From: Rosistilla oblonga
Lineage (GTDB): Bacteria > Planctomycetota > Planctomycetia > Pirellulales > Pirellulaceae
Direction: 5' to 3'
Length of the DNA: 64,000 bases
Assembly (NCBI RefSeq): GCF_007751715.1
Contig: NZ_CP036292.1
Coordinates: 6,765,339 to 6,829,338, forward strand
Shown here: positions 17,707 through 26,538 of the stretch, piece after piece
Layout: the number at the start of each line of letters is the position of its first letter
How positions within the stretch are numbered: position 1 is the first letter of the stretch
The notes under the pieces: generated by a model
Told to the model about the DNA's origin: nothing
What the model saw: only the letters and a program-made list of their open reading frames with translations
Database searches by the model: none
Position numbers and translations under genes: made by a program

Positions 17707-19206
17707 ATGGGTAAGCCAACTGGATTCAAAGAGTTTGACCGCAAAAAAGTGCCTTGGCGACTGCCAGTTGTCCGCATCAACGACTACCAGGAAATCTACA
17801 CCGAACCCAAAGAAGAACTGCTCCGCGAGCAGGGTGCCCGGTGTATGGATTGCGGCGTGCCGTTCTGCCAATCGTCCAGCGGTTGCCCGATCGACAACCT
17901 GATCCCCGAGTGGAACGACCTGGTCTACAACGGTCGCTGGGAAGACGCGATCCAGCGTCTGCACAAGACGAACAACTTCCCTGAGTTCACCGGTCGGGTC
18001 TGCCCCGCGCCGTGCGAAGGGTCGTGCGTTTTGGGCATCACCAATCCGCCCGTGACCATCAAGAACATCGAGAACGCGATCGTCGACCGCGCTTGGCAGG
18101 AGGGCTGGATTAAGCCCGAACCGCCAAATGCGCGGACCGGCAAAAAGGTAGCGATTATCGGTTCGGGACCCGCCGGCCTCGCCGCCGCGGATCAATTGAA
18201 CCGTGCCGGCCACCTGGTCACCGTCTTCGAACGCGCCAGCCGCATCGGCGGGTTGCTGATGTACGGCATTCCTAACATGAAGCTGGACAAGAACCAAGTC
18301 GCTCGCCGCGTCGAGAAGATGACCACCGAAGGCGTCACCTTCAAGACCAACGTCAACGTCGGCGTCGATATCGACCCGAAGGACCTGCAGAAAGATTTTG
18401 ATGCAGTCCTGTTGTCGACCGGTGCGACCAAGCCGCGAGATCTGCCGATCCCCGGCCGCGACCTCAACGGTGTCCACTTCGCGATGGACTACCTGACCGG
18501 GAACACCAAGAAGGTTCTCGACAAAACCGACACGGCCGAGTTCATCAACTCCGAAGGGAAAGATGTGATCGTGATCGGTGGTGGCGATACCGGCACCGAC
18601 TGTATCGGCACCTCGATCCGCCACGGCTGCAAGAGCATGGTCAACTTTGAGCTGCTGCCTCAGCCGCCCGAAGAACGTGCTGACGATAATCCTTGGCCCG
18701 AATGGCCGCGCGTCTTCCGCACCGATTACGGTCACGAAGAAGCGGCAGCTAAGTTCGGCAAGGACCCGCGGACGTATTGCATCCTGTCGAAGGAGTTCAT
18801 CGACGACGGCCAGGGCAATCTGTCGGGCATTCGCACCGTGGGTGTCGAATGGACCAAGAAGCCCGATGGTGGCTGGGCGATGAGCGAGATCGAAGGCTCC
18901 GAAAAGGTTTGGCCCGCACAGCGCGTCTACCTGGCGATGGGCTTCCTGGGTCCAGAGCAGTACTTGGTCGAATCGATGGGCTTCGAAACCGATGCCCGAT
19001 CGAACTACAAGGCCGAGCATGGCAAGTTCACGACCAGCATCGAAGGCGTCTTCGCTGCCGGTGACTGCCGTCGCGGACAGAGTCTTGTCGTCTGGGCGAT
19101 CAACGAAGGCCGCGGAGCCGCTCGTGCGATCGACATCTACCTGCAAGGCAGCAGCGTTCTGCCAGCACCAGGCACGACGATGGGAACCGAACTGTCGGCG
19201 ACTTAA
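17707..19206 (+). CDS. gltD: Glutamate synthase small subunit
   Basis: A 499-residue beta subunit that takes electrons from NADPH through FAD to the large subunit. The N-terminus has the cysteine sets for the two 4Fe-4S clusters (CMDCGVPFC, then [11 protein letters not shown]; later CPAPCEGSC). The FAD site is [17 protein letters not shown] (residues ~150-167). The NADPH site is [17 protein letters not shown] (residues ~288-305). It lies 111 nt after gltB on the same strand, and a strong terminator follows, so gltBD form one unit. Confidence 0.97.
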   Translation: MGKPTGFKEFDRKKVPWRLPVVRINDYQEIYTEPKEELLREQGARCMDCGVPFCQSSSGCPIDNLIPEWNDLVYNGRWEDAIQRLHKTNNFPEFTGRVCPAPCEGSCVLGITNPPVTIKNIENAIVDRAWQEGWIKPEPPNARTGKKVAIIGSGPAGLAAADQLNRAGHLVTVFERASRIGGLLMYGIPNMKLDKNQVARRVEKMTTEGVTFKTNVNVGVDIDPKDLQKDFDAVLLSTGATKPRDLPIPGRDLNGVHFAMDYLTGNTKKVLDKTDTAEFINSEGKDVIVIGGGDTGTDCIGTSIRHGCKSMVNFELLPQPPEERADDNPWPEWPRVFRTDYGHEEAAAKFGKDPRTYCILSKEFIDDGQGNLSGIRTVGVEWTKKPDGGWAMSEIEGSEKVWPAQRVYLAMGFLGPEQYLVESMGFETDARSNYKAEHGKFTTSIEGVFAAGDCRRGQSLVVWAINEGRGAARAIDIYLQGSSVLPAPGTTMGTELSAT

Positions 19207-19273
19207 TCCGACAGGTTCCTCGGCAGTAAAGAATGGTCGCGGCGGCACAGGGCCTGCCGCGACCGACCGATCC

Positions 19274-19308
19274 ACTTGTTGCAAGGATCTCGCCTTGCAA
19301 CAAGTTTT
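19274..19308 (+). terminator. Rho-independent terminator after gltD
   Basis: A perfect 13-bp stem (ACTTGTTGCAAGG at 19274-19286, CCTTGCAACAAGT at 19293-19305), a 6-nt loop and a short T-run. It starts 68 nt after the gltD stop and lies just before the convergent phosphatase gene. Confidence 0.85.
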
Positions 19309-19332
19309 CGATCGGTGGCCGCCCAGTGCGGA

Positions 19333-20775
19333 CTAGTCTTTCTTAGGTCGCAGATTCTGCGGCATCTCGACTTCGATTTCAACAAGCTTGTTGATCTCGC
19401 CATCGGCTTGCTTGTGCAATTCGAACGCGTCGTAAAGCTCTCCGATCGCGGTGCGTGCTTCGAAACGAAGCTGATCGCCATCGATGTGGATCACTTGATA
19501 CAGTTGCGTATCCTCGGCCAAACGCTTCATGAACGGCCAACGCGTATTGTCGTACATCTTCGGCCCGCTGACCGATACGACGTAGACAGTCCCGTGCTCG
19601 GGATCGACGTTTTGCACGCCGGTGGGAACGTTAACCGTGCCGACGCTGATCTCCTTGTCGCCCTCTTTCGCCGCCGCCTTGTCATCGACTCCAAAGGTCG
19701 AGAACTCCTTTTCTGAAACCTCGACTCCCGGAACGCTGAAGCCGGTCCGGCCGTAAGTGTGGTCGTGACCTTGCAGCACGAGGTCGACTTTGTATTTGTC
19801 CAGGATCGGTTTCCAAGCCGCTCGCAGCGAACGGTTGTCGCGTCCCTTACCGGTCGAAAAGATCGGGTGATGGAAGGTGCAAACGACCCACTCAGACTTG
19901 TTGTTGGCCAAAACGTCTTCGAGCCAAACCGCTTGTTCCTTTTGCATTTCGTTGCTATTCAGAGCGATCACGCGAAGGTTCTGATAGACGAGTGTGAAAC
20001 AGCTTTCCTCGAGCCCCTTGGGACCGTTTTGAGGAAAGGTGAACGAAGGACGCCAATGCGATGTCAGCTGGCGACTTTTCCCATCGGCCGATTTGGATTG
20101 CTCGTGATTGCCGGGGACTGCGATGTTGGGAGTCATCGCGTTCAGCCACGCTCCGGCGCCAAACCACTCGCCCCACTCGGCGTCCGCTGTGGCGCGATTC
20201 ACGAGATCGCCGGCGTGCAGCAGGAACGCCGCCTTGGGAGCGTCGCGATAGGCTTCGCGGATCACTCGCGACCACATCGAACGCAGATTGTTTTGCGCGT
20301 CGCCAAAATAGATGAACGAAAAGGGTTCGTGCTTGCTCGTTGGAGTGGAGAAGTGGAACCACTCGCTCCAGTTCACGCCGTCGCCAACGCGATAGGCGTA
20401 ACGAGTGCCTGGGGTCAGGTCGCGAAAGCTGACGCTGTGAAAGTGAGCTGTATTCAGATCGGTCTTCAGCGCTTCGGAGACCGCTGCGATCTGCTCCGCT
20501 TTCGCCGGAAAACCGGGCCCCGCTTCGGCGACGGCGATTTCCGCCAGCCCGATGTTGACCGCGGTCGACGTTCGCCAAGTGACAGCTTGGGAGGTGTGTG
20601 GATCGCCATCCCAGGTCAAGACGATCCGATCGGGCATCGCCGTCGGTTCGTACATCTCGTCGGGCTTTACCGCGATCGGAGCGTGCGAATGACCGTGCTC
20701 TCCCTCGTGTGCGATCCCCAAGGTTTGCAGCGATAGGCTCGCGACGGTCCAAATCATTAACTTACGACAATTCAT
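19333..20775 (-). CDS. Purple-acid-phosphatase-like metallophosphoesterase
   Basis: A 480-residue secreted protein. A signal peptide (residues 1-22) is followed by a His-rich stretch (HEGEHGHSHAP) that may bind metal. Residues ~45-145 look like the fibronectin-III-like N-terminal domain of purple acid phosphatases (LTWDGDPHTSQAVTWRT). The catalytic calcineurin-like domain has the metal-binding motifs in order: YFGDAQNN, HAGDLVN, PGNHEQ, FHHPIF and GHDHTYGRTG. It should hydrolyse phosphoesters in the periplasm; the substrate is unknown. It is a single gene convergent with gltD. Confidence 0.92.
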   Translation of the reverse strand: MNCRKLMIWTVASLSLQTLGIAHEGEHGHSHAPIAVKPDEMYEPTAMPDRIVLTWDGDPHTSQAVTWRTSTAVNIGLAEIAVAEAGPGFPAKAEQIAAVSEALKTDLNTAHFHSVSFRDLTPGTRYAYRVGDGVNWSEWFHFSTPTSKHEPFSFIYFGDAQNNLRSMWSRVIREAYRDAPKAAFLLHAGDLVNRATADAEWGEWFGAGAWLNAMTPNIAVPGNHEQSKSADGKSRQLTSHWRPSFTFPQNGPKGLEESCFTLVYQNLRVIALNSNEMQKEQAVWLEDVLANNKSEWVVCTFHHPIFSTGKGRDNRSLRAAWKPILDKYKVDLVLQGHDHTYGRTGFSVPGVEVSEKEFSTFGVDDKAAAKEGDKEISVGTVNVPTGVQNVDPEHGTVYVVSVSGPKMYDNTRWPFMKRLAEDTQLYQVIHIDGDQLRFEARTAIGELYDAFELHKQADGEINKLVEIEVEMPQNLRPKKD

Positions 20776-21253
20776 TCAGAAAGCGCCTTTTGTGTGTTCC
20801 ATTGCAAAAACTTCGGTCGGCTGACATTATGCCTACCGGAGTCTCGTTCGCTGATGAAGAAACGATGAAGTTCCGATTTTAGCAAAGCGTTCGCGCAGAG
20901 CTTCCCCTGGGAACGCTTTGGGTGTGTCGTCGACTTGGGCGACATCGACCAGGAGTGGCAGATTCCTGACGGACTTGCCCCTGGCGTTAGATAATTGGAT
21001 TTACGAGATGGCCTCGCCCAAGAAGTCGACTTCCACCATAAGAGGCGGAATCGTTTTCCAGAAAACCGCCGGGCATCCGCTGTCGATCTTGCTGGCGTTC
21101 GCAGTCGTTGACTTTAGATTTGACGACGTTTCTGACCCTCGCGGCAAGCCGGTTTGGGATCGCTCAGTTGCACCGGGCGGTTGAAAACGGAGGAATCGAG
21201 GTTGCAACCGGATGACGATTCACACGCCGCTGCCAGTGAATTGATCCCCGTCT
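20776..21253. other. Intergenic region between the phosphatase and FAD oxidoreductase genes
   Basis: A 478-nt stretch with no gene I can support. It must contain the phosphatase promoter near its left end. A 10-bp inverted repeat (CAAAGCGTTC at 20883-20892, GAACGCTTTG at 20911-20920) has an 18-nt loop and lacks a T-run. It could be a weak terminator for the biosynthetic operon or an operator. Confidence 0.35.
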
Positions 21254-22906
21254 TCAGACGCCAACTTTTTCTGCTTCCGATTTCGGCGACTTCGCGGCGT
21301 TGGGAATCGAGCCGACCTGCGCCGCCGCTGGCGATTGCTTTTCCCGCCGTTTGTGTTCCCGTTCGGCTCGCATCATGATCCGCGCGACGCCAAGTCCCAG
21401 CGGGGCCAGTAGTGTTCCTGCCGTCATCACGCCCGACATCAGCGCGCCGTTGACTCCTGGGATTCCGACATCACTGCCGGTCAGATACAGATTCTTGACC
21501 GATGTCTTCACAGGCCAGCGGTCGCGATACAGTCGATGTTGGTTGCAAACGCTGCCGTAGATCGTGCCGTGCCAATGGTCGGTGAAGGTCTTGACGGTGA
21601 GCGGTGTGGAGAGTTCTTGGTAGTCGATCAGGTCGCGAAAGCCGGGGAAAAACAGCTCCACATGATCCAGTAACGCCTCGGCCGTCGCGGCTTTCTTCTG
21701 TTCGTAGTCCTCGCCGCGACGCTTCCATTTTGTGTTGTCCCACCGCGCCCAGTGTCGGTCCTCGCTGAAGCTGATGATCTGCGCGGTGTGAGGTTCTTGG
21801 CCGGGATTGCGTAGCGAACCGAAGCCGAAGTAACATCCATCGACCTGCTCTGGATTGTTGGGATCGGCTTCCAAGTTGTGGTCGGTCCGCGCATACAACC
21901 AATAGTTGCCCGCGTCGAAGCCATGCTTCCGCGGATCCTCTTTCAGTCCCAAGTACAAGACGTTGACCGAAGGACCAGGCGTCATTCGCGCGATGCGTTT
22001 TCGTTCGCGGATGCCATGCCCTTGGGGGCACAGTTTCCCAAACGTGATCACGCCGCCGGCGTTGGAGATCACGATCGGTGCTCGGTAGGTCACTTCCTTC
22101 TCTTTATGGATCGCCACAACACCTGTCGCTTTCCCCTTTTCGATCACGATGTTGTTCACCGACCGATTGATCAAACAGGCTCCGCCGTGGGCTTCGATCA
22201 CCTTTTTCGTATGCTCGGCCAGCACCGTTCCACCACCGGCGGGAAAGTAGCCGCCGTTGAGGAAGTCGCCGCTGACGATCCCATGAAAGGCGAAGCTACT
22301 GTCCGACGGCGGCGTCCCAAAATCGGGCCACTGGGCAGCGATCACCGCGCGGAGAAACGGATCCTTGAACTGCTTGGCCAGATATTCTCCCGTGTTCATC
22401 GTCGCCATCCGGCGCCGAAACATCGTCAACAGCGACGCCATCCAATCGGGCAGCGTCTTGCCGACATACCAACGGACCATCCAGTCGCGCATCTTTTGAA
22501 TGTCGCGGAAGTATTGTTCCAACGCATCTTGTTCGTCGGGGAAACGTTTCACGAGCGCCGCGAGGATGTCGGGTTGGTTGTCGGGCAGATCAAACGTCTC
22601 TTCAGCAAAGACAAAGTGTTCGAAGGGATCGCCCAGCGAGTTCCATTGAATCCCGCCGCCGGTGACAAAGTCCATCACCTGGCGGGTCTGCGATCCATAT
22701 TGCATCTCGCCGACGTAGTGGACTCCGGTATCCCATTCGTGATGTTTGCGGCGGAAACAATGCGTGAAGCCACCCAGCTTCGAGTGGCGTTCCAACACCA
22801 GCACGCGTTTGCCAGCCATCTGTGCCAACAGGCTGGCGGTCGCCAGTCCGCCCAACCCCGAACCGATGATGATGGCATCGTATCGATCTGTCTGTGCGTT
22901 TTTCAT
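21254..22906 (-). CDS. FAD-dependent oxidoreductase, phytoene-desaturase/retinol-saturase type
   Basis: A 550-residue protein with an N-terminal dinucleotide-binding motif (IIIGSGLGGLATASLLAQMA, residues ~12-31) and the ERHSKLGGFTHCFRR segment typical of CrtI, CrtISO and RetSat proteins. A late FAD-contact segment reads GSDVGIPGVNGALMSGV. Family members desaturate, saturate or isomerise isoprenoid or polyene chains. It is the last gene of the PKS operon and its ATG overlaps the stop of the upstream MBL gene (ATGA), so I infer that it modifies the polyketide chain rather than a carotenoid. No other carotenoid genes are present. Confidence 0.88.
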   Translation of the reverse strand: MKNAQTDRYDAIIIGSGLGGLATASLLAQMAGKRVLVLERHSKLGGFTHCFRRKHHEWDTGVHYVGEMQYGSQTRQVMDFVTGGGIQWNSLGDPFEHFVFAEETFDLPDNQPDILAALVKRFPDEQDALEQYFRDIQKMRDWMVRWYVGKTLPDWMASLLTMFRRRMATMNTGEYLAKQFKDPFLRAVIAAQWPDFGTPPSDSSFAFHGIVSGDFLNGGYFPAGGGTVLAEHTKKVIEAHGGACLINRSVNNIVIEKGKATGVVAIHKEKEVTYRAPIVISNAGGVITFGKLCPQGHGIRERKRIARMTPGPSVNVLYLGLKEDPRKHGFDAGNYWLYARTDHNLEADPNNPEQVDGCYFGFGSLRNPGQEPHTAQIISFSEDRHWARWDNTKWKRRGEDYEQKKAATAEALLDHVELFFPGFRDLIDYQELSTPLTVKTFTDHWHGTIYGSVCNQHRLYRDRWPVKTSVKNLYLTGSDVGIPGVNGALMSGVMTAGTLLAPLGLGVARIMMRAEREHKRREKQSPAAAQVGSIPNAAKSPKSEAEKVGV

Positions 22907-24093
22907 CGGGTTTCATCGACCTCGGAAGATAAGTTGTAGGGGCGCGAGATTGCCGGTGAGGCATCGCGCCGGATCGTATCGCCGCGTGGGCGACGCTGTT
23001 TTTGCCAGACCATCGTTTTGCCACGCCGCAGGCCAACGATTTCGCCACGGTTGGCCAGATGGTTCATGTAGCCAACCGCTTCGGGAAACAGCAGCGTTCG
23101 TTCTGCAAGGCTCAACGTCCGTCGATAGATCGCCGGCAAACAATCGATCGCCGTCCGAGGACGCTGCAGATGTTCCAGCACCCGGGACGCGACCGCCTCT
23201 TGGCTGGCGATCATCTGCCGAGATCGAATCGCGATTCCTGTGAACGGAGTATGGTGGCCGGGCAGACAGATCGATCGGTTGTCGATCTGTTCCCCGATCC
23301 GGCCGTAGGTCTCTCGCCAGGCGGCAATTGGATCCAGGTCGGGTTGGTCCGCCGAAACGTTCAGGTTCGTCGACATGCGAGGCAAGATCTGATCTCCGGT
23401 GATCACCAACCCATCGTTGGCACAGAGCGTCAGATGGTCGACCGCGTGCCCGTTGCCAACGATTGCTGTCCAGAGCCGCTTTCCAATCTGCAGTGTTTCC
23501 CCGTCGGCGATGACGCTGGTTGCTTCGGGCAGCACGGCCACCGCATCGGCGTACCGTCGCTTGGGACGACGGATGAAGGCAGCCAATTCCAAATCCTTCA
23601 TGCCAGCGAGGACTGCAAAATCGATCTCTTTGGGCGTCCGCGACAGCGTCTTGTCGTGCAGCATGCGATGCGCCACGGCGAGGGTGCCTCGCGTCGCCAC
23701 GATCTCGGCTCCGCGCTCGGCGAACCAGCCCGCCAGTCCGATGTGATCGGGATGGTGGTGTGTCACCACAACGCGGCGGACCGTGCCGTAGCTTGATTCC
23801 AAAACGCGAAGTGCGTCGGTCAAAGCCTGCAGCGTTTGCGGCGTATTGGTGCCGGTGTCGACCAACACGATGCCATCGCGATCTTGCAATGCATAGACAT
23901 TGACATGCCCCGGTCCAGCAGCAACGGGCAGACGGATCCACCAGACGCCTTCGGCGACTTGCCGCGCGGTTCCCGCTTCGGGAGCGAGACCGTCGATCGC
24001 GCGAACTGCTTCCACCGTCGTGGGCGCAGCGTCGGCATGGTGCTGCGATTTGGCAGCTTCTTCGGATGTCGGCAGACGTTGGGTTCTTTGCAT
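22903..24093 (-). CDS. Metallo-beta-lactamase-fold hydrolase with C-terminal winged-helix region
   Basis: A 396-residue protein. The metal site is THHHPDH (HxHxDH, residues 112-117), followed later by GNGHAVDH (His ligand) and a PGHHTPF motif. The C-terminal ~70 residues resemble the winged-helix tail of LACTB2-like MBL proteins (AVGYMNHLANRGEIVGL). LACTB2-like MBL proteins act as thioesterases for some iterative fungal PKSs, so product release or editing is possible here. A lactonase or glyoxalase-like role is an alternative. It starts 13 nt after the enoyl reductase and overlaps the oxidoreductase start by 4 nt. Confidence 0.88.
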   Translation of the reverse strand: MQRTQRLPTSEEAAKSQHHADAAPTTVEAVRAIDGLAPEAGTARQVAEGVWWIRLPVAAGPGHVNVYALQDRDGIVLVDTGTNTPQTLQALTDALRVLESSYGTVRRVVVTHHHPDHIGLAGWFAERGAEIVATRGTLAVAHRMLHDKTLSRTPKEIDFAVLAGMKDLELAAFIRRPKRRYADAVAVLPEATSVIADGETLQIGKRLWTAIVGNGHAVDHLTLCANDGLVITGDQILPRMSTNLNVSADQPDLDPIAAWRETYGRIGEQIDNRSICLPGHHTPFTGIAIRSRQMIASQEAVASRVLEHLQRPRTAIDCLPAIYRRTLSLAERTLLFPEAVGYMNHLANRGEIVGLRRGKTMVWQKQRRPRGDTIRRDASPAISRPYNLSSEVDETR

Positions 24094-24106
24094 TGGGAAA
24101 TCAAAA

Positions 24107-25099
24107 TCAGGCGGATTGTCCGGCGACCGAAACGATCACTTTGCCACTGCGGCCCGGTTCTTCGGCGCGAGCCAGCGCGGCGGCGATCTCATCCATCGCG
24201 AAGGACGAATCGACTTCGAATTGCAGCGTCTTCCCCGCGATCATCTCGCTGATCGCGTCATAGAGTGCCGTTCGCTGTGGCAAGGTCATGCGATTCAAAC
24301 GCTTGGAAAGCCAGAAGCCCTCCAGACGGATGCCGCGAAAGATCAACTGGTCGCCGCCGACGCAACACTCCTCGCCCGACAACATTCCATAATTGACGAC
24401 AGTTCCTCCCTCGCTGAGACACGCGGCCAAGCGACTGGTGCTTGCACCGGCCACGGCATCGAGCCCCAGTCGCAAGGGTTGGTTCTTGATCGCTTCGCGG
24501 ACGCGTTGTTCCAACTGGGGCCCGTCGACAACCGCGACATCGCCACCGAAACGTTTGACGTGGTCGATCGATTCGGGGCGTCGCACGACATTGATCGTCC
24601 GCAGACCTTGGACCCGTGCGATCTGCATGATGCAGCGACCGACGCTCGATAGCGGCGCGTTCTGAATCAACCAATCCTTGGACTTCAATTGACCATCGTG
24701 TTCCAACAACAGCAGCGCCGTCGCCGGATTCACTTTCATCAACGCAAACTGATGCAGATCCCCGTCGGCAGGCAATTTGTGCACCGCCGTGGCGGGGACC
24801 TTCCGCTGTTGAGCCCAGTTGTTGTTGGCGGTCACCATCACGCGGTCGCCGACTTGCAAATCTTTGACAGCTTCGCCGCACCGCGCCACGCGTCCGACAG
24901 CTTCCATCCCGATCGCGGCGGGCAATTTGGGGAGCGATCCGTAGCGGCCGGCCAACGTCGCCAGATCGGCAGGGTTGATCGGGAACGCTTCGATGTCGAC
25001 AACCACCTCCCACGCCGACGGTTCGCCCACTGCAGCGACGGTCACGCATTTGGCGACTTGGCTTGGCGGGCCAAACTTTTCAAATCGAATCTGTTTCAT
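24107..25099 (-). CDS. Stand-alone 2-enoyl thioester reductase (MECR/LovC-like MDR family)
   Basis: A 330-residue medium-chain reductase. The ATG at 25099 (MKQIRFEKFG) is chosen because the family begins there; upstream codons overlap the previous gene. The N-terminal GroES-like domain has INPADLATLAGRYG and GMEAVGRVARCG. The NADPH site reads LIQNAPLSSVGRCIMQIARV followed by GLRTINVVRRPE. This closely resembles the NAxNSxVGxxxIQIA and RTINVVR signature of mitochondrial/bacterial trans-2-enoyl-CoA/ACP reductases. It lies 8 nt after the alpha-oxoamine synthase gene. Its presence beside a PKS with a degenerate ER domain suggests a trans-acting enoyl reductase. Confidence 0.9.
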   Translation of the reverse strand: MKQIRFEKFGPPSQVAKCVTVAAVGEPSAWEVVVDIEAFPINPADLATLAGRYGSLPKLPAAIGMEAVGRVARCGEAVKDLQVGDRVMVTANNNWAQQRKVPATAVHKLPADGDLHQFALMKVNPATALLLLEHDGQLKSKDWLIQNAPLSSVGRCIMQIARVQGLRTINVVRRPESIDHVKRFGGDVAVVDGPQLEQRVREAIKNQPLRLGLDAVAGASTSRLAACLSEGGTVVNYGMLSGEECCVGGDQLIFRGIRLEGFWLSKRLNRMTLPQRTALYDAISEMIAGKTLQFEVDSSFAMDEIAAALARAEEPGRSGKVIVSVAGQSA

Positions 25100-25107
25100 G
25101 CCGGACA

Positions 25108-26454
25108 CTAGAACACCCCCTTCGACTTCGGTGCGACTCGCAAATTGTCGACGATGCACTGGATCGTGTAATCGAGTTGTTCGTGCGTGTGAAACGTGTT
25201 GATGAAAAATCGCAGGCGTGATTTGTCGCGAGGGACGATCGGATGCAGCATCGGGTAGGCGCAGATCCCTTGTCCAAACAACGCCATCGAAAGCCATAAC
25301 GCCAGTTCAGAATCGCGACACATCAACGGAACCACCGCCGAATCGTGGCTGTTGTAAGTGTCTAGCCCCGCTGCTTTGGCCCGCTGGATAAAGTGACGGG
25401 CGTTGTCGACAAGCCGCCGCGCCCGCTCGGGTTCGGCCCGCATGATCCGCAGCGATTCCAGCCCCGCCGCGGTGTTGGCGGGGGTCGGCGCGGCGCCGTA
25501 TAACAACACGCCAGGAGCGAAATATTTGAGCATCGCGATCAGCGGATTGGGACCTGCGATGTAGCCTCCGCACGTTCCAAACGATTTACTCAGCGAACCA
25601 AAGTAGATGTCGACGTCGTGCGGATCGAAGTCGAAGTAATCGGTGACGCCCAAACCGTTGGGGCCGATGATTCCAAAGGAATGCGCTTCGTCGACCATCA
25701 ACAACGCCTTGTACCTTCGCTTGATATCGATCAACCGAGGCAGGTCGGGGATGTCGCCATCCATGCTGTAGACCCCTTCGACCAGGATCAACACGCGTTC
25801 AAATTTACCGCGGTTCGCAGCTAGCAGAGCCTCCAACGCTTCGTAGTCGTTGTGTGGGAAACCGATTCGTCGCGCGGCGGTCATCTTGCATCCGGCCAGC
25901 GCCGAATTGTGGATCAGTTCGTCGTAGACGATTAAGTCTTTGTTGCGACACAGATAACCGATGGCAAACGTGTTGGTGCTGTATCCGCCGACCGACAGCA
26001 CGGCATCTTCGGTCCCCAAGACTTCGCAGATCTCTTTTTCAAACGCACGGTGCAAGTCTATCTCGCCGGTGATCGAACGCCCCGAACCGGTGCTGGTTCC
26101 AAAGGTGTCGACCGCTCGTTTGGCCGCCTCTTTGACGCGGGCGTCACCGGCCAGCCCGAGGTAGTTGTAGGTCGAATAGTTGATCATCTCGCGACCTTCG
26201 AGATTCACTGTCGCATCGGAAACCGACAGCCGCTTGAGGAACTGGGTGCGTGGATATTTCTCTTTATCCAGGTACCACTCCATCGTGGTGAATTCTTTGT
26301 ATTCGGGAAACTTGTCGAATTGGTAGAACGCCGGCGACGCTTTCACTTCGCCGCGTGGTTTGGACGTTTTCTTCGTGGCGTTATTCTCTTCCGAATCGGA
26401 ACCCTCCCGCCGGATCTGCATCTTCAATCGCTCGAGGCTCGATTTAACGCTCAT
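25108..26454 (-). CDS. Alpha-oxoamine synthase (SPT/KBL/BioF-type PLP enzyme)
   Basis: A 448-residue PLP enzyme of the alpha-oxoamine synthase group, which joins an acyl thioester to an amino acid with loss of CO2. The family motifs are NYLGLAGDARV, GTSTGSGRSITGEIDLHRAFE, DELIHNS (His182), MVDEAHSFG (Asp255) and GSLSKSFG with the PLP lysine at Lys290. About 50 extra residues lie at the N-terminus and are charged and probably disordered. It is directly downstream of the PKS (84 nt). I infer that it takes the polyketide chain off the ACP to give an alpha-amino ketone, as in fumonisin- or sphingoid-type pathways. It could instead be a CqsA-like signal synthase. Confidence 0.92.
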   Translation of the reverse strand: MSVKSSLERLKMQIRREGSDSEENNATKKTSKPRGEVKASPAFYQFDKFPEYKEFTTMEWYLDKEKYPRTQFLKRLSVSDATVNLEGREMINYSTYNYLGLAGDARVKEAAKRAVDTFGTSTGSGRSITGEIDLHRAFEKEICEVLGTEDAVLSVGGYSTNTFAIGYLCRNKDLIVYDELIHNSALAGCKMTAARRIGFPHNDYEALEALLAANRGKFERVLILVEGVYSMDGDIPDLPRLIDIKRRYKALLMVDEAHSFGIIGPNGLGVTDYFDFDPHDVDIYFGSLSKSFGTCGGYIAGPNPLIAMLKYFAPGVLLYGAAPTPANTAAGLESLRIMRAEPERARRLVDNARHFIQRAKAAGLDTYNSHDSAVVPLMCRDSELALWLSMALFGQGICAYPMLHPIVPRDKSRLRFFINTFHTHEQLDYTIQCIVDNLRVAPKSKGVF

Positions 26455-26538
26455 GTTGTTTGGACTCTCGTTGCTGCATCGTCATGTGGTTGTCTGGTGT
26501 CGCGGTGGAAACGGGCACTGCAATTTTGAAACGCTGGT

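Noticed and set aside
17671-19284. A 537-residue frame antisense to gltD
   Set aside because: Same reason; gltD motifs are complete on the plus strand.
20883-20920. Terminator for the PKS operon
   Set aside because: It is 330 nt past the last stop, the loop is 18 nt and there is no T-run; kept only as a remark.
20918-21184. Short frames in the gap before the FAD oxidoreductase
   Set aside because: No ribosome site, no homology that I can recognise and unusual composition; left as intergenic.
21254-22906. Carotenoid desaturase as part of a carotenoid pathway
   Set aside because: No phytoene synthase or other carotenoid gene is present; translational coupling to the MBL gene places it in the PKS operon.
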